Assembly (NCBI GenBank): GCA_905234265.1
Contig: CAJOHJ010000007.1
Coordinates: 62,001 to 126,000, forward strand
DNA: 64,000 bases
Origin: an uncultured Prevotella sp.
Lineage (GTDB): Bacteria; Bacteroidota; Bacteroidia; Bacteroidales; Bacteroidaceae
Direction of reading: 5' to 3'
Below are positions 7,496 to 16,259 of this stretch, in pieces; the stretch's first letter is position 1, and every line of letters begins with the position of its first letter. Both the position numbers and the translations under genes were made by a program. The notes beneath the pieces were generated by a model. The model did no database searches, was not told where the DNA came from, and saw nothing but the letters and a program-made list of their open reading frames with translations.

Positions 7496-8440
7496 ATGGC
7501 AAAAGCAAGACCTTTTATCAAGTGGGCAGGCGGCAAGGGACAACTCCTTGGGCAGTTAGACGCATACCTGCCAGAGAATTTTGGCGCCAGAAGAAACGTC
7601 ACTTATATTGAGCCGTTCGTTGGCGGTGGTGCGATGCTTTTCTACATGTTGCAGCGGTATCCCAACATCCAGCATGCCATCATCAATGATGTGAATTCCG
7701 ATTTGACAACTTGCTATCAGACGATAAGGGACATGTCCGAAGAGCTGATAGCATCTCTGCAGGATATACAGAATGCTTACAATGCGCTTCATACAGAGGA
7801 CGGACGCATGGATTTCTTTCTCGCTACTCGCGACCGATATAACGAGAAAAATCTCGACCCTATAGAAAATAGTACGAAGTTCATCTTTCTGAACCGCACT
7901 TGCTTCAATGGTCTTTACCGCGTGAACAAAAAAGGGCTGTTCAACGTTCCCTTTGGCAAGTACATCAACCCTCAGATTTGTGACCCTGCGACCATCCGAC
8001 TGGATAGCGAACTGCTGCAACGTGTAGAAATTCTAACAGGTGATTTTGAGGTGACGCTTGACCATGTGGGCGACGGCTACAACTTCTTCTATTTTGACCC
8101 GCCTTATCGTCCGCTCAACGCTACGTCGAGTTTCAATTCCTATTCAAAGGAGGACTTCAACGACGATGAGCAAATCCGTTTGCGCGACTTCTGTGCCAAA
8201 TTGAATGGCCGTCTGGGAATCGGTTGGATGCTCAGCAATGCAGATTGCTCGGCAAAGAATCCAGAAGACACTTTCTTTGAGGACATATATACCGACTTCT
8301 TCATCAATAGAGTCTTCGCTTCGAGGGCCATCAACGCAAACCCTTCAAAGAGAGGAAAATTGACAGAACTTTTGATTTGCAACTATAAGCCAAAGGGATA
8401 TGGTATGCTTGCCGCAGAAGAACAAATACCTTATATGTAA
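7496..8440 (+). CDS. dam: Dam/DpnM-type DNA adenine-N6 methyltransferase
   Basis: Transfers a methyl group from S-adenosylmethionine to adenine N6, expected in GATC. The protein begins with the alpha-class motif I region FIKWAGGKGQLLGQL. It then has the substrate and SAM loop IEPFVGGGAMLFY, and the catalytic motif IV DPPY in NFFYFDPPYRPL (about residue 200). FNRTCFNGLYRVNKKGLFNVPFGKY is the typical target-recognition stretch of Dam/DpnM proteins. Length 314 is slightly above the 280-300 usual. It stands 18 bp before a DpnII-like endonuclease gene, so it is the modification half of an R-M pair rather than a housekeeping Dam. Confidence 0.93.
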   Translation: MAKARPFIKWAGGKGQLLGQLDAYLPENFGARRNVTYIEPFVGGGAMLFYMLQRYPNIQHAIINDVNSDLTTCYQTIRDMSEELIASLQDIQNAYNALHTEDGRMDFFLATRDRYNEKNLDPIENSTKFIFLNRTCFNGLYRVNKKGLFNVPFGKYINPQICDPATIRLDSELLQRVEILTGDFEVTLDHVGDGYNFFYFDPPYRPLNATSSFNSYSKEDFNDDEQIRLRDFCAKLNGRLGIGWMLSNADCSAKNPEDTFFEDIYTDFFINRVFASRAINANPSKRGKLTELLICNYKPKGYGMLAAEEQIPYM

Positions 8441-8458
8441 TAAACAACAAATAGAAAT

Positions 8459-8539
8459 ATGACGGATAAAAATTTTGACCTATTCATGTCGCAGCTTTAT
8501 GAAACCAACGCTACGCTGGACTTTTATTGCGATTTTTGA
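8459..8539 (+). pseudogene. N-terminal fragment of the DpnII-like endonuclease, out of frame
   Basis: An ATG at 8459 opens 26 codons (MTDKNFDLFMSQLYETNATL and then DFYCDF) ending in TGA at 8537-8539. This matches the beginning expected for R.DpnII-type enzymes, which have a similar NFDEWL...DF start. The rest of the enzyme continues in the -1 frame from 8527. The break falls at a run of five T (8533-8537) followed by G and seven A. A net one-base insertion, or a -1 ribosomal slip on TTT, would restore the full protein. Confidence 0.65.
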
Positions 8540-9255
8540 AAAAAATCCAGAAGAATGTAGAAGATATTGCTATTAGTCTCAACACTCTTAATTATCTGAT
8601 AGGAAAAGAGGATATGAGTGCAGCAGTTAAGCTTCTATGGGAAAGGGACTCAGAGGTTTTTCAAGTCCTTGACATACTTATTGCAACAAGGCGAAAAGAC
8701 AATAAGAAATATCTGCTACCAGATAAAACAGCAAGAAATATTAGTTTGCTTTTCGATTCGCCAGAGGGTGTCGTTCAGTTCCTTGATGGCACAGGATTGA
8801 CGAAAGTTTTTCAGAGTAGGGAAATCAAGAATCTTGTTGACTATGTATTTGGAGTTGAAACTGGACTAGATTCAAATGCAAGAAAGAATCGAAGTGGACA
8901 TGTAATGGAGAACTGGGTACACGATATGTTTATACAAAACCATATACCTTGTGAGAAGGAAGTACAATGCAAGAAACTTCCAGATATTAAGAAAATTTTG
9001 GGTAAAGATATTAAGCGTTTTGATTTTGTGATTCGGACTCGTAAGAATACCTATCTCATAGAGGTAAACTTTTATTCAGAAGGTGGTGGCTCAAAACCCA
9101 GCGAAGTTGCAAGGGCTTATTCGGAGTTGTCCCCAAAGATAAATGGAATAGAAGGCTATAAATTTGTATGGATTACCGATGGCAAAGGATGGGATGGCGT
9201 TGGCTCATTTAAGGAAGCGTATGAAGAAAGAACGGTATATGCCTTTTGTTGTTAG
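8527..9255 (+). CDS. dpnII: DpnII-type restriction endonuclease (GATC), main part
   Basis: Would cleave unmethylated GATC. The frame shows the DpnII family core: LVDYVFGVETGLDSNARKNR then SGHVMENWVHD, IKRFDFVIRTRKNTYLIEVNFY (a PD-(D/E)xK-like core) and FVWITDGKGWDGVG. The only starts in this frame are TTG 8527 or internal ATGs such as 8614. The true N terminus appears to be the out-of-frame piece at 8459-8539, so the gene is probably frameshifted or needs slippage. The sequence is clearly more AT-rich than the flanking genes, a sign of transfer. If the nuclease is inactive, the methylase is orphaned. Confidence 0.85.
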   Translation: MRFLKKIQKNVEDIAISLNTLNYLIGKEDMSAAVKLLWERDSEVFQVLDILIATRRKDNKKYLLPDKTARNISLLFDSPEGVVQFLDGTGLTKVFQSREIKNLVDYVFGVETGLDSNARKNRSGHVMENWVHDMFIQNHIPCEKEVQCKKLPDIKKILGKDIKRFDFVIRTRKNTYLIEVNFYSEGGGSKPSEVARAYSELSPKINGIEGYKFVWITDGKGWDGVGSFKEAYEERTVYAFCC

Positions 9256-9333
9256 CAAGTCGCTATTGTTTGATAAGTAGTAAGATGGTTACTGCTTAAC
9301 TCTCAGTAGTTAGTGGACAAATATATACGAAAA

Positions 9334-9369
9334 ATTGAGGGTTTGCCAAAATTTTGGCAAACCCTCAAT
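9334..9369. terminator. 36-bp perfect palindrome, bidirectional terminator
   Basis: A loopless palindrome whose half is ATTGAGGGTTTGCCAAAA, centred at 9351/9352. It lies between the convergent ends of the endonuclease gene (9255) and carB (9413). AT-rich flanks on both sides suit termination in both directions. Confidence 0.7.
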
Positions 9370-9412
9370 AAGTGTTACGTATTATCGTTTTGTGAGAATT
9401 CTTCTCTGCGGC

Positions 9413-12400
9413 TTATGAATTGTATTCCTGCCAAGACTTAATCTTGATGTCGTCCTGCTTAAGGGCGGTGAAGGCTTCGATGAATGCCTTGGCCAGACGG
9501 ACGTTGGTCATCAGTGGGATGTTGTGGTCGATGGCTCCGCGGCGGATGCGATAACCGTTGGTAAGCTCGCGCTTGGTGTGGTTCTTCGGCACATTGACGA
9601 TGAGCGAGAACTTGTGCTGGGCAATCATGTCCATGACATTGTTGTCGCCCTCCTCGTCGGGCCAGTTGACGGCAGTGGCTGCCACTCCGTTCTCATTGAA
9701 GAAGTTGGCCGTTCCGCCGGTGGCATACACCTTGTAGCCTTTCTTCACCAGCTGCTTGGCAGGCTCCAACAGGCTTACCTTGCCCTTGGCAGCGCCACTG
9801 CTGATAAGTATGCTGCTGCCAGCCTCCGGCAGTCTGTAGCCCGTGGCTATAAGTGCGTTCAGCAGGGCCTCGTTAAGGTCGTCGCCAAGGCAGCCGACTT
9901 CGCCGGTTGACGACATGTCGACGCCAAGCACAGGGTCTGCATTCTGCAAGCGGGCGAACGAGAACTGGCTGGCTTTTACGCCAATGCGGTCGATGTCGAA
10001 TTCCGACTTGTCCGGGCGAGAGTAGGGGGCGTCGAGCATTATCTTCGTTGCTGTCTCTATGAAATTGCGCTTCAGTATCTTTGAAACGAACGGGAACGAG
10101 CGGCTTGCACGCAGGTTACACTCAATAACCTTCACCTCGCGGTTCTTGGCAAGGAACTGAATGTTGAACGGTCCGGAGATGTTAAGCTCCTTGGCAATCT
10201 TGCGCGAAATCTTCTTAATCTGGCGGATTGTCGAGAAGTAGATGTGCTGTGCAGGGAACAGCATGGTGGCATCGCCAGAGTGAACACCGGCGTACTCAAC
10301 GTGTTCGGAAATTGCATATTCAACAACTTCGCCCTTGTCGGCAACGGCGTCGAACTCAATCTCCTTTGTCTCCTGCATGAACTGGCTTACGACGACAGGG
10401 AATTCCTTGCTCACCTCTGTGGCCATGTTCAGGAAGCGGTGCAGCTCCTCGTCGTCATAGCAGACGTTCATGGCTGCACCCGAAAGCACATAGGAAGGAC
10501 GCACCAGCACGGGGTAGCCCACCTCGCTGACAAATTCCTTGATGTCGTCGAAAGACGTCAGTGCGCGCCATGCCGGCTGGTCAATGCCCAGCTTGTCGAG
10601 CATTGCAGAGAACTTGTCGCGGTTCTCGGCGCGGTCTATGTCTACCGGTGAGGTGCCTAATACAGGCACTCCCTGACGGTGCAGCTTCATGGCGAGGTTG
10701 TTAGGTATCTGTCCGCCCACCGACACAATGACGCCGCGTGGAGACTCAAGGTCGATGACGTCGAGAACGCGCTCCAGCGACAATTCGTCGAAGTAGAGGC
10801 GGTCGCACATGTCGTAGTCTGTAGACACTGTCTCCGGGTTGTAGTTAATCATTATCGACTTGTAGCCTAACTTGCGGGCAGTGTTGATGGCGTTGACAGA
10901 ACACCAGTCGAACTCGACACTTGAGCCAATGCGGTATGCACCGGAGCCAAGCACGACTACAGACTTGTCGTTGCTGTAGTAGTTTATGTCGTGCTGAGCC
11001 TTGTATGGCTTGCCGTCCGGCAGGGCAAAGGCAGGTGTGTGAGTGTATGTGAAATAGAGATAATTGGTCAGCTCAGGATGCTCTGAGGCCACCGTAGGTA
11101 TGCGCTTCACTGAAGGCAGGATGCCTTTCTGCTTGCGGTACTGGCGTACGGCCAGGTTTTCCTTCTCCATGTTTGTGGCATTGGTCTTCAGCACGAAGCG
11201 GGCAATCTGGAAGTCGGAGAAGCCGCACTGCTTGACTTCAAGCAGCAGTTCGTCGGGCAGTTCCTCCAGTTTGTTGTATTGCTGCAGCTGGTGCTTCAGG
11301 TCTACAATATGCTTCAGTCGCTCCAGGAACCAGACGTCAATCTTTGTAAGTTCCTCGATGCGCTCAACGGTATAGCCGTCTTCCAGAGCCTGGGCAATGG
11401 CAAAGATGCGCAAGTCGGTGGGGTTGGCAAGAGCGTCGTCAAGGTCGTCGAAGCGCGTATGGTCGTTGCCGACAAATCCGTGCATGCCCTGTCCAATCAT
11501 GCGCAGGCCTTTCTGTATCATCTCTTCGAAAGAGCGGCCGATGGACATTATCTCGCCGACAGACTTCATGCTTGAGCCGATAAGGCGGCTTACGCCGGCA
11601 AACTTCGTCAGGTCCCAGCGCGGTATCTTACAAATCATATAGTCCAATGACGGGGCAACATATGCTGAGCTGGTGGTACCCATCTCGCCAATCTGGTCGA
11701 GCGTGTATCCCAGGGCAATCTTTGCAGCAACAAAGGCCAGGGGATAGCCGGTGGCCTTAGAGGCCAGTGCCGACGAGCGTGACAGGCGGGCGTTGATTTC
11801 TATGATGCGATAGTCGTTGGTCTGCGCATTGAAGGCAAACTGGATGTTGCACTCGCCAACGATGTTCAGATGACGTACGCAGCGTATGGTTATTTCCTGC
11901 AGCATCTTCACCTGGGCCTCTGTGAGGGAGCATGTAGGTGCTACGACAATCGACTCGCCGGTGTGTATTCCCAGAGGGTCGAAGTTCTCCATGGAGGCAA
12001 CGGTAAAACAATGGTCGTTAGCGTCGCGTATGCACTCGAACTCGATTTCCTTCCATCCTTTCAGCGACTCTTCGACAAGTATCTGGGGAGCAAATGTGAA
12101 TGCCGACTCTGCCAGTTCGCGGAAAGCCTTCTCGTCCGGGCAGATGCCGCTTCCTAATCCGCCTAAGGCATAGGCCGAGCGTATCATTATCGGGAAGCCT
12201 ATCTGGCGCGCAGCCTTCAAGGCGTCGTCCATGTTCTCGACGGCATGGCTGACAGGCGTCTTCAGCTCTATCTCGTCAAGTTTCTTTACGAAGAGGTCGC
12301 GGTCTTCGGTGTTCATGATGGCTTCAACACTTGTGCCTAACACCTCTACGTTATACTCTTTTAGCACGCCAGTCTGGTATAGCTCTGTTCCGCAGTTCAA

Positions 12401-12679
12401 GGCTGTCTGTCCTCCAAAAGCCAGCAGAATTCCGTCTGGACGCTCTTTCTTGATGATCTCTGTAACGAAGTGTGTAGTCACAGGCTGGAAGTATACCTTG
12501 TCGGCAATACCTTCAGACGTCTGGATGGTTGCAATGTTGGGGTTTACTAATACGGAAGAAATGCCTTCTTCGCGTAATGCCTTAAGTGCTTGGGAGCCAG
12601 AATAATCAAACTCGCCAGCTTGTCCGATTTTTAAGGCGCCAGAACCTAATACCAGCACCTTTTTTAATTGTTTTGTCAT
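9413..12679 (-). CDS. carB: Carbamoyl-phosphate synthase large subunit
   Basis: Makes carbamoyl phosphate from bicarbonate, ATP and ammonia (supplied by the CarA glutaminase) for pyrimidines and arginine. The two homologous ATP-grasp halves are evident. The first begins VLVLGSGALKIGQAGEFDYS, and the second, near residue 577, begins VVLGSGAYRIGSSVEFDWCS. A C-terminal MGS-like allosteric domain has KGYKVYATGGTANFF. Length 1088 is normal. No carA is adjacent, so the small subunit must be encoded elsewhere. The gene has its own promoter (12715-12745). Confidence 0.97.
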   Translation of the reverse strand: MTKQLKKVLVLGSGALKIGQAGEFDYSGSQALKALREEGISSVLVNPNIATIQTSEGIADKVYFQPVTTHFVTEIIKKERPDGILLAFGGQTALNCGTELYQTGVLKEYNVEVLGTSVEAIMNTEDRDLFVKKLDEIELKTPVSHAVENMDDALKAARQIGFPIMIRSAYALGGLGSGICPDEKAFRELAESAFTFAPQILVEESLKGWKEIEFECIRDANDHCFTVASMENFDPLGIHTGESIVVAPTCSLTEAQVKMLQEITIRCVRHLNIVGECNIQFAFNAQTNDYRIIEINARLSRSSALASKATGYPLAFVAAKIALGYTLDQIGEMGTTSSAYVAPSLDYMICKIPRWDLTKFAGVSRLIGSSMKSVGEIMSIGRSFEEMIQKGLRMIGQGMHGFVGNDHTRFDDLDDALANPTDLRIFAIAQALEDGYTVERIEELTKIDVWFLERLKHIVDLKHQLQQYNKLEELPDELLLEVKQCGFSDFQIARFVLKTNATNMEKENLAVRQYRKQKGILPSVKRIPTVASEHPELTNYLYFTYTHTPAFALPDGKPYKAQHDINYYSNDKSVVVLGSGAYRIGSSVEFDWCSVNAINTARKLGYKSIMINYNPETVSTDYDMCDRLYFDELSLERVLDVIDLESPRGVIVSVGGQIPNNLAMKLHRQGVPVLGTSPVDIDRAENRDKFSAMLDKLGIDQPAWRALTSFDDIKEFVSEVGYPVLVRPSYVLSGAAMNVCYDDEELHRFLNMATEVSKEFPVVVSQFMQETKEIEFDAVADKGEVVEYAISEHVEYAGVHSGDATMLFPAQHIYFSTIRQIKKISRKIAKELNISGPFNIQFLAKNREVKVIECNLRASRSFPFVSKILKRNFIETATKIMLDAPYSRPDKSEFDIDRIGVKASQFSFARLQNADPVLGVDMSSTGEVGCLGDDLNEALLNALIATGYRLPEAGSSILISSGAAKGKVSLLEPAKQLVKKGYKVYATGGTANFFNENGVAATAVNWPDEEGDNNVMDMIAQHKFSLIVNVPKNHTKRELTNGYRIRRGAIDHNIPLMTNVRLAKAFIEAFTALKQDDIKIKSWQEYNS

Positions 12680-12714
12680 ATCGTTGCTGTGTTGTTAACT
12701 GTCATTCTGGGCTG

Positions 12715-12745
12715 CAAAGTTAAGAATATTTTAGCAAAGGCCAAA
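12715..12745 (-). promoter_or_regulatory. carB promoter
   Basis: On the minus strand TTTG (complement of 12742-12745), 19-bp spacer and TAACTTTG (complement of 12715-12722), about 35 nt upstream of the carB ATG. No pyrimidine-responsive leader is evident. Confidence 0.8.
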
Positions 12746-12873
12746 GCAGAATGTTATTATTTTTGGATTTTTTCTTACTTTTTTTCATGAAAAGAATATT
12801 TATTCATTCATTTGGCAACTCTCGTTTTTGGACTTTCTATTTTTTTGTGTTTTCATTTTTTCCATTTAAATTC

Positions 12874-12905
12874 TTTGCTTATTTGTTTGCTAATTACTAC
12901 CTTTG
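12874..12905 (+). promoter_or_regulatory. Promoter of the aminotransferase-permease-pgeF unit
   Basis: TTTG at 12874-12877, 20-bp spacer, TACCTTTG at 12898-12905, giving a start near 12912 and a 25-nt leader. It lies inside the longer open frame from 12812, showing that the extension is not coding. Confidence 0.8.
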
Positions 12906-12937
12906 CAGGCAATTTACAGATTATATATTATTGTAAG

Positions 12938-14143
12938 ATGCCAGAAATATCTGTCCGTGGCTTGGAAATGCCCGAGTCTCCTATTCGAAAGCTTGCTCCG
13001 CTGGCAGCTGCTGCCAAGAAGCGTGGCACCAAGGTTTACCATCTGAATATCGGCCAGCCAGACCTGCCTACGCCGCAAGTGGCACTTGACGCACTGAAGC
13101 ATATCGATCGTAACATATTGGAGTATTCGCCATCTCAGGGCTATCAGAGCTACCGTGAGAAGCTTGTCGGATATTATGCAAAATATAATATTAATGTGTC
13201 GGCCGACGACATCATTATCACAAGCGGAGGGTCGGAAGCTGTTCTTTTTGCTTTTCTCTCATGCCTGAACCCTGGCGACGAGATAATTGTGCCGGAGCCG
13301 GCATACGCAAACTATATGGCCTTTGCAATTTCTGCCGGTGCCAAGATACGCACCATTGCTACAACTATTGATGAAGGCTTTTCGCTGCCGAAGGTTGAAA
13401 AGTTTGAAGAACTTATCAATGAGCGCACACGTGCCATCATGATATGTAATCCAAACAATCCGACAGGCTATCTGTATACTCGCCGTGAGATGCAGCAGAT
13501 TCGTGACTTGGTGAAGAAGTACGACCTTTATCTGTTCAGCGACGAGGTCTATCGTGAGTATATTTACACAGGGTCCCCATATATTTCTGCATGCCATCTT
13601 GAAGGCATTGAGCAGAACGTTATTCTTATTGACTCTGTTTCTAAGCGATATTCTGAATGCGGCATTCGTATCGGAGCACTTATTACTAAGAACGCCGAAG
13701 TCCGCAAGGCTGTTATGAAGTTTTGCCAGGCTCGTCTGTCGCCGCCACTCATAGGCCAGATAGTTGCTGAGGCCTCGCTGGACACGCCAGAAGACTATCT
13801 CCGCGACGTTTATGATGAGTATGTTGAGCGCAGAAAGTGCCTGATTGACGGTCTTAACCGCATTCCTGGTGTATATTCGCCAATCCCCATGGGTGCGTTC
13901 TATACAGTAGCCAAACTGCCTGTTGCCAATGCAGAGGACTTCTGCCGCTGGTGTCTTGAGGAATTCCAGTATGAGGGCGAAACTGTCATGATGGCTCCTG
14001 CTGCCGGCTTCTATACTACTCCCGGTGCAGGTGTAGATCAGGTGCGTATTGCCTACGTGCTGAAGAAAAAGGACCTTGAGAGAGCTCTCTTTGTTCTTCG
14101 TAAGGCCCTTGAGGCATATCCGGGAACAATCATTCAGCAGTAA
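12938..14143 (+). CDS. PLP-dependent class I/II aminotransferase (aspartate aminotransferase-like)
   Basis: A fold-type I aminotransferase, probably transferring amino groups between aspartate or a related donor and 2-oxoglutarate. The order of motifs is NIGQPDLPTPQVAL (substrate arm), ITSGGSEAVLFAF (PLP phosphate), MICNPNNPTGYLY, LFSDEVYREYIY (Asp-Tyr cofactor contacts), and DSVSKRYSECGIRIGA with the Schiff-base Lys. Length 401 is typical. ATG 12938 is chosen because the promoter lies in the upstream extension and the family starts here. The permease begins 11 bp after the stop. The precise substrate is not deducible. Confidence 0.9.
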   Translation: MPEISVRGLEMPESPIRKLAPLAAAAKKRGTKVYHLNIGQPDLPTPQVALDALKHIDRNILEYSPSQGYQSYREKLVGYYAKYNINVSADDIIITSGGSEAVLFAFLSCLNPGDEIIVPEPAYANYMAFAISAGAKIRTIATTIDEGFSLPKVEKFEELINERTRAIMICNPNNPTGYLYTRREMQQIRDLVKKYDLYLFSDEVYREYIYTGSPYISACHLEGIEQNVILIDSVSKRYSECGIRIGALITKNAEVRKAVMKFCQARLSPPLIGQIVAEASLDTPEDYLRDVYDEYVERRKCLIDGLNRIPGVYSPIPMGAFYTVAKLPVANAEDFCRWCLEEFQYEGETVMMAPAAGFYTTPGAGVDQVRIAYVLKKKDLERALFVLRKALEAYPGTIIQQ

Positions 14144-14154
14144 GCTTTTCTCCC

Positions 14155-15402
14155 TTGAACCTCTCACTGTTTATAGCCCGTCGCATTTACAGCTCTGGTG
14201 ATGGCGGCCGTAAGGTCAGCCGTCCGGCTATCTACATTGCTACAGCTGGGGTTGCAATAGGCATGGCTGTGATGATTGTCACCGTGGCTGTAGTGCTTGG
14301 CTTTAAGCACACTATACGCGGCAAGGTCGTTGGCTTTGGCAGTCATATCCAGATACAGAACCTTGCAGCACCCGCAGCGTCTTCGCCGATGCCGATAGCT
14401 GTCAGCGACACGCTGATGAAGAAGTTTAGGTCGATGAAAGATGTCAGCAGAGTAGCAAAATACTCCATGACACAAGGTCTGCTGAAGACTGACACCGATT
14501 TTCTCGGAGTGGCATTCAAAGGGGTGGGGGAAGACTATGACACCAGTTTCCTTAGCGGTAATCTGCAGGAAGGCAAACTGCCGGCATTCAGCTCTTCTGG
14601 TAGCAGCTACGAGCTTGTAGTCTCGCGGATGATGGCCGACAAGTTGCAGCTGAATATCGGCGACCGCGTGTTTGCATATTTCATAGGTCTTGATGATGTG
14701 CGCGTTAGAAAATTCACCGTCAGTGCAATCTATCAGACAAACATGAACCAATTCGACCAGACGCTTTGTTTTACCAATTATAACATACCTCTAAAGCTGA
14801 ATAATTGGGAAGCAGATCAGTGCAGTGGCGTAGAGATTGCCGTCAAGGATTTCGACCGCCTCCAGCAGACAGCCGCTAAGATAGCTAAAGTGACAGGCAA
14901 GTCGACAGACAGGTTTGGCGAGTCGTTGGTCACTCAGACAATATATGAGTCCTATCCCAATGTCTTTGCATGGTTGTCGTTGCTTGATATCAATGTCTGG
15001 ATAATTCTGGTGCTGATGATTTGTGTGGCAGGCTTTACAATGGTCAGCGGATTGTTGATAATCATTCTTGAGCGCACGCAGCTTATAGGCATTCTTAAGG
15101 CATTGGGTATGCGGACGCAAACGGTGAGACGTACATTTCTGTGGTTTGGTATCTTCATTATGGGGCGCGGCCTGCTGATTGGAAACATCATTGGCATCGC
15201 CATTGTCGTATTGCAGCAGCAGTTTGGCTTTATTCATCTGGATGCCTCTTCATATTATGTGGACACCGCTCCAATGGAACTGGACATTCCTCTATTGTTC
15301 CTGCTGAACGTTGCCACTGTTTTGCTCTCTGCCATTATCCTCCTTGTGCCGACGCTGTTGGTGTCAAGAGTGCATCCGGCACGTTCTATGCGTTACGAAT
15401 AG
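14155..15402 (+). CDS. LolC/LolE-type lipoprotein-releasing ABC permease
   Basis: An inner-membrane FtsX/MacB-fold permease of the lipoprotein export (Lol) system, working with a LolD ATPase encoded elsewhere. The N terminus MNLSLFIARRIY is the usual LolC/E beginning. A first membrane helix lies at about residues 25-52, a periplasmic domain at about 53-275, and three C-terminal helices follow (WIILVLMICVAGFTMVSGLL, a glycine-rich helix, and LLFLLNVATVLLSAI). The start codon is TTG at 14155, only 11 bp after the aminotransferase stop. No ATG is available at the conserved start, so translational coupling is likely. Confidence 0.87.
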   Translation: MNLSLFIARRIYSSGDGGRKVSRPAIYIATAGVAIGMAVMIVTVAVVLGFKHTIRGKVVGFGSHIQIQNLAAPAASSPMPIAVSDTLMKKFRSMKDVSRVAKYSMTQGLLKTDTDFLGVAFKGVGEDYDTSFLSGNLQEGKLPAFSSSGSSYELVVSRMMADKLQLNIGDRVFAYFIGLDDVRVRKFTVSAIYQTNMNQFDQTLCFTNYNIPLKLNNWEADQCSGVEIAVKDFDRLQQTAAKIAKVTGKSTDRFGESLVTQTIYESYPNVFAWLSLLDINVWIILVLMICVAGFTMVSGLLIIILERTQLIGILKALGMRTQTVRRTFLWFGIFIMGRGLLIGNIIGIAIVVLQQQFGFIHLDASSYYVDTAPMELDIPLLFLLNVATVLLSAIILLVPTLLVSRVHPARSMRYE

Positions 15403-15437
15403 CTTTTGAATAAGTATGCAGAACTTCGGAATAGGCT

Positions 15438-16217
15438 ATGAAGACTCCTGAATTGCTTTATTATCAGTTTGGCTCTGGCGTTACGGCTTTTAGTACTATG
15501 CGTAGTGGGGGCTACAGTACTGGCAGCTATGGGGAGTTCAACATCAACAGCTACTGTGGCGACGACGCTGGGAGCATTCAGCGGAATAAGGTTGCGTTGT
15601 GCAACATGCTTGGCATTGACACAAGCAGACTCGTCATGCCGCATCAGGTTCACGGTACGGAATGTCTTATGATAGACAGCCAGTTTATGGAATTACCGGT
15701 AGAACAGCAAAAGGAAAGATTAGAGGGTATTGACGCACTTATGACGAATGAGCCAGGAATACTAATCGGCGTTTCTACGGCCGACTGTATACCTGTTTTG
15801 CTTTTTGACAAGCGGCAACGCATTGCCAGTGCCATACATGCCGGATGGCGTGGAACAGTCCGTAGCATTACCAAAATGACAGTTATGGCAATGACAGAGA
15901 GATATGGCAGCAGACCTTCGGACATCTTAGCACAGATTGGACCAGGAATAAGCCTTGACTGCTTTGAAGTTGGCGATGAAGTTTATGAAGCATTTGTGAA
16001 TGCAGGTTTCTACATGCCAGCAATAAGTCGGCGTATGGAGAAATGGCATATAGACTTAAAGGAATGTAACAGGCGTCAGCTGATGGATGCAGGATTGCCG
16101 TCAGAGAATATCTGCGTCTGTATGGAGTGTACACAAAAAAACGGCGATGCATGGTTTTCTGCTCGCCGTCAAGGTATCAGCTCTGGCAGGATTTTTACTG
16201 CCATAATGATGCGTTAA
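15438..16217 (+). CDS. pgeF: Peptidoglycan editing factor PgeF (YfiH/laccase-domain protein)
   Basis: A cytosolic copper/zinc-fold protein of the former polyphenol-oxidase YfiH family. Family members remove wrongly incorporated L-Ser from UDP-MurNAc dipeptide or show purine-nucleoside phosphorylase activity. Metal-ligand motifs are visible: MPHQVHGTE (His), STADCIPVL (Cys), AIHAGWRGTVRSI (His) and the IGPGISLDCFEVG signature. Length 259 is normal. It ends the unit that starts at 12938 and is 35 bp after the permease gene. It converges with the next aminotransferase. Confidence 0.9.
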   Translation: MKTPELLYYQFGSGVTAFSTMRSGGYSTGSYGEFNINSYCGDDAGSIQRNKVALCNMLGIDTSRLVMPHQVHGTECLMIDSQFMELPVEQQKERLEGIDALMTNEPGILIGVSTADCIPVLLFDKRQRIASAIHAGWRGTVRSITKMTVMAMTERYGSRPSDILAQIGPGISLDCFEVGDEVYEAFVNAGFYMPAISRRMEKWHIDLKECNRRQLMDAGLPSENICVCMECTQKNGDAWFSARRQGISSGRIFTAIMMR

Positions 16218-16259
16218 TAAGTGTTCTTCTTGCAATAGTTTTTTCGTGCAATAAGCTTT

